Shown: positions 1 through 16,730 of the stretch, one piece after another
Numbering within the stretch: the first letter of the stretch is position 1
How the letters are laid out: each line of letters opens with the position of its first letter
Assembly: GCA_028565635.1 (NCBI GenBank)
Contig: JAOXYB010022981.1
Coordinates: 1 to 16,730, forward strand
Length of the DNA: 16,730 nucleotides
Reading direction: 5' to 3'
From: Phoronis ovalis
Lineage: Eukaryota > Phoronida > Phoronidae
The notes under the pieces: model-generated
Databases searched by the model: none
Told to the model about the DNA's origin: nothing
Seen by the model: only the letters and a program-made list of their open reading frames with translations
Made by a program: the position numbers and the translations under genes

Positions 1-1104
1 AAAAGTATCTTCTTACAAACAATGATAAAATATACACTGTAGTTAGTGGTGTTACATAAAGTCTTTTAATATTATAAGAATAAGGTGAAAAACAATAAAA
101 AACCTGACATTATATCTTATAAATAGGGTAATATAATGTTTAATTTCAAATGATATCACATTCCATTGATGAAATATCCCACTAACAGTGAATTTGATGC
201 ACTTTACATGGACGCCAGTCGACCATTTTGGTTCTGAATGACCCCAAAATCAATAGGCTTCATTGTCACAATGCAAGTAATATACAATTTAAGTTTCAAA
301 TGTATATCACACTGCCTTCTTGAGATATCTCGATAACAGTGAATATGACGCGGTGGACGCGGCGGTTACAGGGTAAATCCAAAGTACCTCCAGCCTACTG
401 CTGGGGGTACAATTACACAGCCTTTGCAATCCTTCAAACATTGTTGGTGCTGAACTGCGCAAAGGATAGTATGAATTGGAAAATTGATGTAACAAATATA
501 TGGATTCCAACGTGTGGTTAGAAGCCATAATTAGGTCCTTGCATTTAGAGGTCATGCAATGGTTATAAAAGTCATAGTAGCAATCCTTGCCTTTGCTGAA
601 AAACTATGCAGGCTTTGCTTATGTATTTACAATTAATTATCTTTTATTATATATATATAACGAAAGCTTCATAACACCTTACATATGAGCTAAAATTACA
701 TTATAAAACTAATATTGATATTGTTTTTGGTATCCACCAGTCTTGCCCATAACAGCCTGGCTAAACGTTTTATCAAAAATCATTTAATAGTTTAGCAAAA
801 TCCTTAAATCCAATGCAGCATATTTTCAGTAGGTGCCTTGAATAACTAATATTATGTTTTTCAATTTTTTTGTACTGCTAGAGACAGATTTAACAATAAG
901 AAATCAATTAGATTTAGATTTTTATCAGATTTAAAAATTAATATAAAGAATAAAACTAAAATAGCAACCAAACCATGTGTGACTTATGCAAGTCTAGGCT
1001 CATACAAATTTTGCTTTTTTATACAGGTTTTGGGTTAATATTGTCACTGTTGATAACGCAGCATATAGAAATGTATAGGATATGGATCATGATCTCGTAC
1101 TTAC
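1..1104. other. Intron of the Pellino-like gene (partial), AT-rich, with one duplicated repeat
   Basis: No exon of Pellino after KYGELVVLG (expected YNG...GDRGRR) can be read here on the - strand, so this is taken as intron. The first 400 bases hold a duplicated repeat (listed separately). The rest is AT-rich with a short TA run near 645-659 and no coding signal that I can support. Confidence 0.6.
128..362 (+). repeat. Two diverged direct copies of an ~88-bp unit (128-216 and 277-362)
   Basis: Both copies begin gtaata, pass through tttcaaatg and tatcacac/tatcacat, then share taacagtgaat and end near ggacgc. The period is about 149 bp. The spacer contains aatgaccccaaaatcaatag, which resembles dispersed repeats I associate with marine invertebrates such as bivalves (recollection only, not a database match). 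It lies in the Pellino-like intron. Confidence 0.6.
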
Positions 1105-1437
1105 CCTAGGACAACTAATTCTCCGTACTTTATCAGTGGTGAACTAATATTCCGCCTAGAACTGTTACTTCCTTGACTGTTATTACTGTTCATAGAATTG
1201 TGTGCAACATCCTTTTTTGTTGATTGTTCTTGCATGCCTGTGATTGATTGTAACTGAGGTCCAACTTTCTCAACATGTTTTCCTGTTTTTTGTATAACAT
1301 TTTCACTCTGATTCTGACTATTGTTTGGACTGCTCACTAGCTGAGTTTCATTTAAATTTGAGGATTCCTGGGATGAATTATTTCCAGTGGTATTAGATAC
1401 TACAACAGTAGTTTGTCTATGAAGTAGCTCTTTATTC
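1105..1437 (-). CDS. Pellino-like gene, coding exon 2 (Asn/Ser-rich leader ending KYGELVVLG)
   Basis: The - strand acceptor is TTTTTTTAG|G at 1438-1439 and the donor is CTAGG|GTAAGT at 1105. The exon encodes 110 full residues. It begins NKELLHRQTTVVVSNTTG and continues as a disordered run rich in Asn, Ser and Gln (SSQESSNLNETQ, SMNSNNSQGSNSSRR). It ends SPLIKYGELVVLG, the opening of the Pellino FHA-like domain. The open frame extends upstream of the acceptor to 1508, but those residues are intron-derived. Confidence 0.75.
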
Positions 1438-3649
1438 CTAAAAAAACAAATGTAATTGTCATTGTAACTGTTTCTATGTAGTAATATGTGTAAATACATT
1501 CTTGTCATAGATTATCACATTATATATATAAAACCAAAAGTAAACAATGCGTAAGTAGTATCTCAAGTTTTCTTTATGGAGATTAAGCATGTCCCAAACT
1601 TACAGCTCAGATACCTGGGAGGCACATGGGTTAAAGGGTGGATCCACATGCGCGAATGTAAAATCGTGTGAAAAGGGATATTTTTTTTCAACCAGACAAG
1701 TAACGTGCGTTCCGTGTTAAGGTTATACATTTGGCTAAATATTGGCAAATAGGGTTTTGATTTTACAAGGAATGCAGATCTGCTGAAGGGTGTTTTTGAA
1801 TGTTCAAATGTATACAAACGCATGTTTTTCACCATGCAAAAAATCAGTGTGGCAACATGTTTACTTATAAACCTGCAAGTCTTTAAAGGGGTGCTTTTTT
1901 TAGCAGGCTATATATGCATTTAGGGGCTTTTTTAAAATTGTATGTTCACGCATGTGGATACACCCTTTCCACAAGTGACTCCGAGGTTCAGGTACAAACA
2001 AAAGTAGCTACCACTGGTGTAGACGTCTCCAGAACAAAATGAAAATGAGTTTATCAAAGGAGAATGCCACAAAAGATATCTGTAAACATGGAAGGTGGTT
2101 TGGAACGGTTAGGGGACTGAACTATGCATTTTAAATAAGAGATCAGGACATATTTGAGTCACAGATGTAAAATGGGATACAGAACTTTTATGACCTTATT
2201 AGCAGACAACTGTATGAAACTATAATCATGTATATACTGAACCATCATATTCAAAACTTAGAACTGACAGAATTAATTAACATAGCAGACCCATAAATAA
2301 CCTGCATATCCTTTCATGACATGACAGTCTCAAATTAATGAGAATCATATTAATAACAAAGGCTGGAGACACAACATGATCATATTGTTTGAAACCCATT
2401 AGTTAAATAAATGCAATAAAATCATTGCATAACATAACCATGCAAATAATGTCCAGTAACTATATAGCCTTTAATTTCTTGAGATAGAGATCATATTCAT
2501 GCAAGCAATAATAATCCCTTGAACAAAGGCCTACTTTCTGTTGTACAGGAAAAGCACATGGCTATTATAATGCTGTAATGTAGAGTTTTCAGGGGCAATG
2601 TGACAGTGATTCAGTTTGACATATATTCAAACTGACAAATTTTCCCTCAAACTGCCTAGACTGTTGATAAATATTTGTTTAACTTTAACTATTTAGTCAT
2701 CTTTAAATATGTAATTGTTTTCTGGCTTTATCAAGAAGTGGCCTAAACAACCAAATTTATACATGTCTATTTTAACTAGTAAAAATGATTAATTTATTGA
2801 TAGATAGTGCTATCAATGAGAGCCAATTTGTCAACTATATATAGAAATATATGACATCCTTATAAAATTAGTCTCTCTCTAGCTATTAAGTATGTCAGAC
2901 AATGCTTTTACATCTGTAAATACTAGAATTTACTAGTCAATTTGACTAGTATCATACCTTTCTCGGAGACTAATTACATATCTGATGATGGGGATCCATA
3001 TAAAATATAAAAGCAGAGCATTGGAAGAAATCGATGTATGTTTATGCTATTGGGTGCGATCTCCCAGTGCATTGTTACCATTGTGGGGAATAGGCATAAC
3101 AAGCAAAGAAATCGTTCAAATTTCTTGACAGTTGGCAATTATATATCTTTACTCAATTAAATTAACATTATAATGTAGTGCATTTAAATGAGCATACCTG
3201 TTCTCTGTTAGAAAACACTAATATGACTAATGTGTGGGAATAAAAGAAAGCAAGTGAGAGGACGCAGTTATTCTGAGTTCTTCTACTTTTGGATATGATT
3301 ATATTACAATCTGTTAATAAGTGTTAATTCTTTTGGTTTAAAAATTAAAATAAATTCGGAGAGAATTTCACTAAACGTTTCTTCACTTTTCTAGTGTTTT
3401 AATGTCATTCTCCATGACTCTAAAACATAACTATGGTATATGTAGACAAGTCTGCTAAATAAAAGTCTGAACAAAGACACTATTGGATCGTAACGGCAGG
3501 CAACGTTCATCAGCTGGTCAAAATTAAGTTCAATGACAGTTGAAGACATATCAATTATCAACACGCGATCAAATATTTCAATTTGAAAACGAAACATTTC
3601 AATCATAATTAACTTATAAGAATACTTACTCTAACTGTGTATCTGCCAT
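1105..3649 (-). CDS. Pellino-like E3 ubiquitin ligase, 5' end only (two coding exons; gene continues left of the window)
   Basis: Two - strand exons (3649-3630 and 1437-1105) join in frame through good splice sites. They give about 118 residues: MADTQLE, a long Asn/Ser/Gln-rich leader, then SPLIKYGELVVLG. Fly Pellino has RYGELVILGYNG and human PELI1 has KYGELIVLGYNG near their starts, where the FHA-like domain begins. Pellino proteins are RING-like ubiquitin ligases that act on IRAK/Pelle kinases in Toll and IL-1 receptor signalling in the cytoplasm. The exon ends inside that block, at a Gly codon (GG|), so YNG should follow in the next exon, left of the window. The leader is far longer than in human PELI1. 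The assignment rests on one nine-residue block plus frame continuity, so it is probable rather than certain. Confidence 0.72.
1438..3629. other. Large intron of the Pellino-like gene
   Basis: This 2.2 kb intron separates the two coding exons on the - strand (GTAAGT at 3629, TTTTTTTAG at 1438). Apart from the 1619-1981 inverted pair and a 21-bp palindrome at 2931-2951 (tactagtcaa/tttgactagta), I see nothing supported. A - strand frame at 3606-3391 has no recognisable domain. Confidence 0.6.
1619..1981. mobile_element. Degenerate inverted-repeat pair, possible old MITE
   Basis: The segment 1619-1660 and the reverse complement of 1941-1981 are similar. The shared core reads aaagggtg.atccacatgcg followed by .gaa.ata, with mismatches scattered through about 40 bases. 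The pair encloses about 280 bp with no transposase-like frame. It is probably a decayed non-autonomous DNA element in the Pellino-like intron. The outer limits and target-site duplication are not clear. Confidence 0.5.
3630..3649 (-). CDS. Pellino-like gene, coding exon 1 (MADTQL plus split Glu)
   Basis: On the - strand, ATGGCAGATACACAGTTAGA is followed by GTAAGTATT, a near-perfect donor. The ATG has A at -3 and G at +4. Only 20 coding bases are in this exon. It ends in phase 2 (GA|), and the first base of the 1437-1105 exon (G) completes Glu and sets the frame that reaches KYGELVVLG. The phase match is the main support. The start is inferred, and an alternative first exon cannot be excluded. 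Confidence 0.62.
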
Positions 3650-4074
3650 GTTGATTACCTTACTTCTGAAACGAACAAATTTAATCCATGACTATAAACA
3701 GAAGTAAAACTGTATTACCAGAACAATAGGCACATTTATAAACATCCGTTCGCCTGGCGCACATACGGGCATGTGTGATAGAACTACGCTCTTGCTATCA
3801 TGGATGAAATCGTATAAAACAAGAGTCACGCTATAAAAAACAAATACATTGATTCAAAATATTAAAAAAAAGTAAATATCATAATTTACTAATAAATGGT
3901 TTAAAATCCTAAGATAAATCTCCATTTCACCATTTATCTTTAGTGCAAAACTAAACAATTGAACTTTTACATTTTCGAAGGAGCCCAAATCCCCGGATGT
4001 TAGTAGACCACCATTATTCATTCAGGAAAGTGGGCAGGTCGAAAATTTGTCATATAGTTTATTAAAGTGACAAT
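3650..4074. promoter_or_regulatory. Divergent intergenic region with both 5' UTRs and presumed bidirectional promoter
   Basis: The 425 bp between the Pellino-like ATG (- strand) and the dynein ATG (+ strand) must hold both transcription starts or their upstream non-coding exons. It contains the only GC-richer patch nearby (about 3748-3775). TATAAAA occurs at 3813-3819 and 3832-3838 on the + strand. In this AT-rich DNA those matches may be chance. Inverted repeats lie at 3892-3900/3929-3937 and 3911-3919/3932-3940. No start site can be fixed from sequence alone. Confidence 0.5.
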
Positions 4075-16442
<12,368 letters not shown>

Positions 16443-16661
16443 GTAAATTCTATAAAACTCAATTTAATCTGCTGCAGTCAAATTTTGAGTTCTAGAACCT
16501 GGCTGTGCAATGGTTCACCTTGTACTACAGTGAAAATAATATCTTTTGTATATCTGGGATTTTTTTTATTAAAGTTGTGGTTAACCATTCTAAAATGTAA
16601 AGTTTAAGCTATCAATGAAGCCTTTGATATTATCTCTAAAAATGGCACCAGTTTTATGCTC

Positions 16662-16721
16662 CGTTTACACTACACCCTTGACACGGCGCAAACTGACACG
16701 GCGCAACTACAAGTGTAAACG
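16662..16721. repeat. 60-bp inverted repeat with internal 15-bp tandem repeat
   Basis: The ends cgtttacact (16662-16671) and agtgtaaacg (16712-16721) are perfect 10-bp inverted repeats. Between them tgacacggcgcaa occurs twice (16679-16691 and 16694-16706), with a 15-bp period. The GC-rich core stands out from the AT-rich intron 23. It could be a tiny complete foldback element or the terminal part of a larger one cut by the window edge. Confidence 0.65.
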
Positions 16722-16730
16722 TAATTTAAC

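Noticed and set aside
307-555. Overlapping short frames on both strands near 307-555
   Set aside because: They overlap the duplicated repeat unit, match nothing known and show no splice context.
1563-1835. - strand frame of 90 codons
   Set aside because: It overlaps the left arm of the inverted-repeat pair at 1619-1981 and has no recognisable domain. It is probably chance coding in repeat DNA.
3391-3606. - strand frame of 71 codons starting MIEMFRFQIEIFDRV
   Set aside because: It lies inside the inferred Pellino-like intron, has no family match that I recognise and no well-placed splice or start signals.
3800-3817. Short upstream ORF (MDEIV then stop) before the dynein start
   Set aside because: It is not known to be transcribed. 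It sits within the presumed promoter and could simply be upstream of the transcription start.

Overview
This is animal (metazoan) nuclear DNA. It is AT-rich and intron-rich, with many short exons flanked by consensus GT...AG splice sites. By protein similarity it holds the 5' part of the cytoplasmic dynein 1 heavy chain gene (DYNC1H1/Dhc64C orthologue) on the + strand. The start of a second gene, read as Pellino, lies on the - strand. The protein matches the human chain closely but not identically, and the introns (about 110-1650 bp) carry short repeats unlike vertebrate ones. An invertebrate is likely. A mollusc or other lophotrochozoan is only a guess, from the flavour of the repeat near position 250.

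Layout. Positions 1-3649 are covered by the 5' end of the Pellino-like gene on the - strand. A tiny first coding exon (3630-3649) is followed by a 2.2 kb intron and a 333-nt exon (1105-1437). That exon encodes an Asn/Ser/Gln-rich leader ending in the KYGELVVLG block that opens the Pellino FHA-like domain. The rest of that gene lies left of the window. The 425 bp between the two start codons (3650-4074) should hold a divergent promoter and both 5' UTRs.

From 4075 to 16442, 23 coding exons of the dynein heavy chain can be joined without a break in frame. They give 1352 codons (4056 nt): the N-terminal dimerisation domain, the tail bundles that bind the intermediate and light intermediate chains, and the very start of the linker. 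The motor (six AAA+ modules, stalk, microtubule-binding domain) must lie to the right.

The introns hold no further genes that I can support, but several carry non-autonomous, mobile-element-like structures. These are a 382-bp element with perfect 36-bp terminal inverted repeats (5105-5486), a 165-bp foldback (10525-10689), a 60-bp inverted repeat with a small internal tandem repeat at the right edge (16662-16721), a divergent inverted-repeat pair (1619-1981), and two short direct duplications (128-362 and 8766-8921).

The two genes are functionally unrelated: retrograde transport motor versus Toll/IL-1 receptor pathway ubiquitin ligase. Their link is physical, by the shared intergenic region. 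I see no novel biochemical system here. The points worth a second look are the divergent gene pair, the unusual Pellino leader, the intronic elements and a tandem splice donor.
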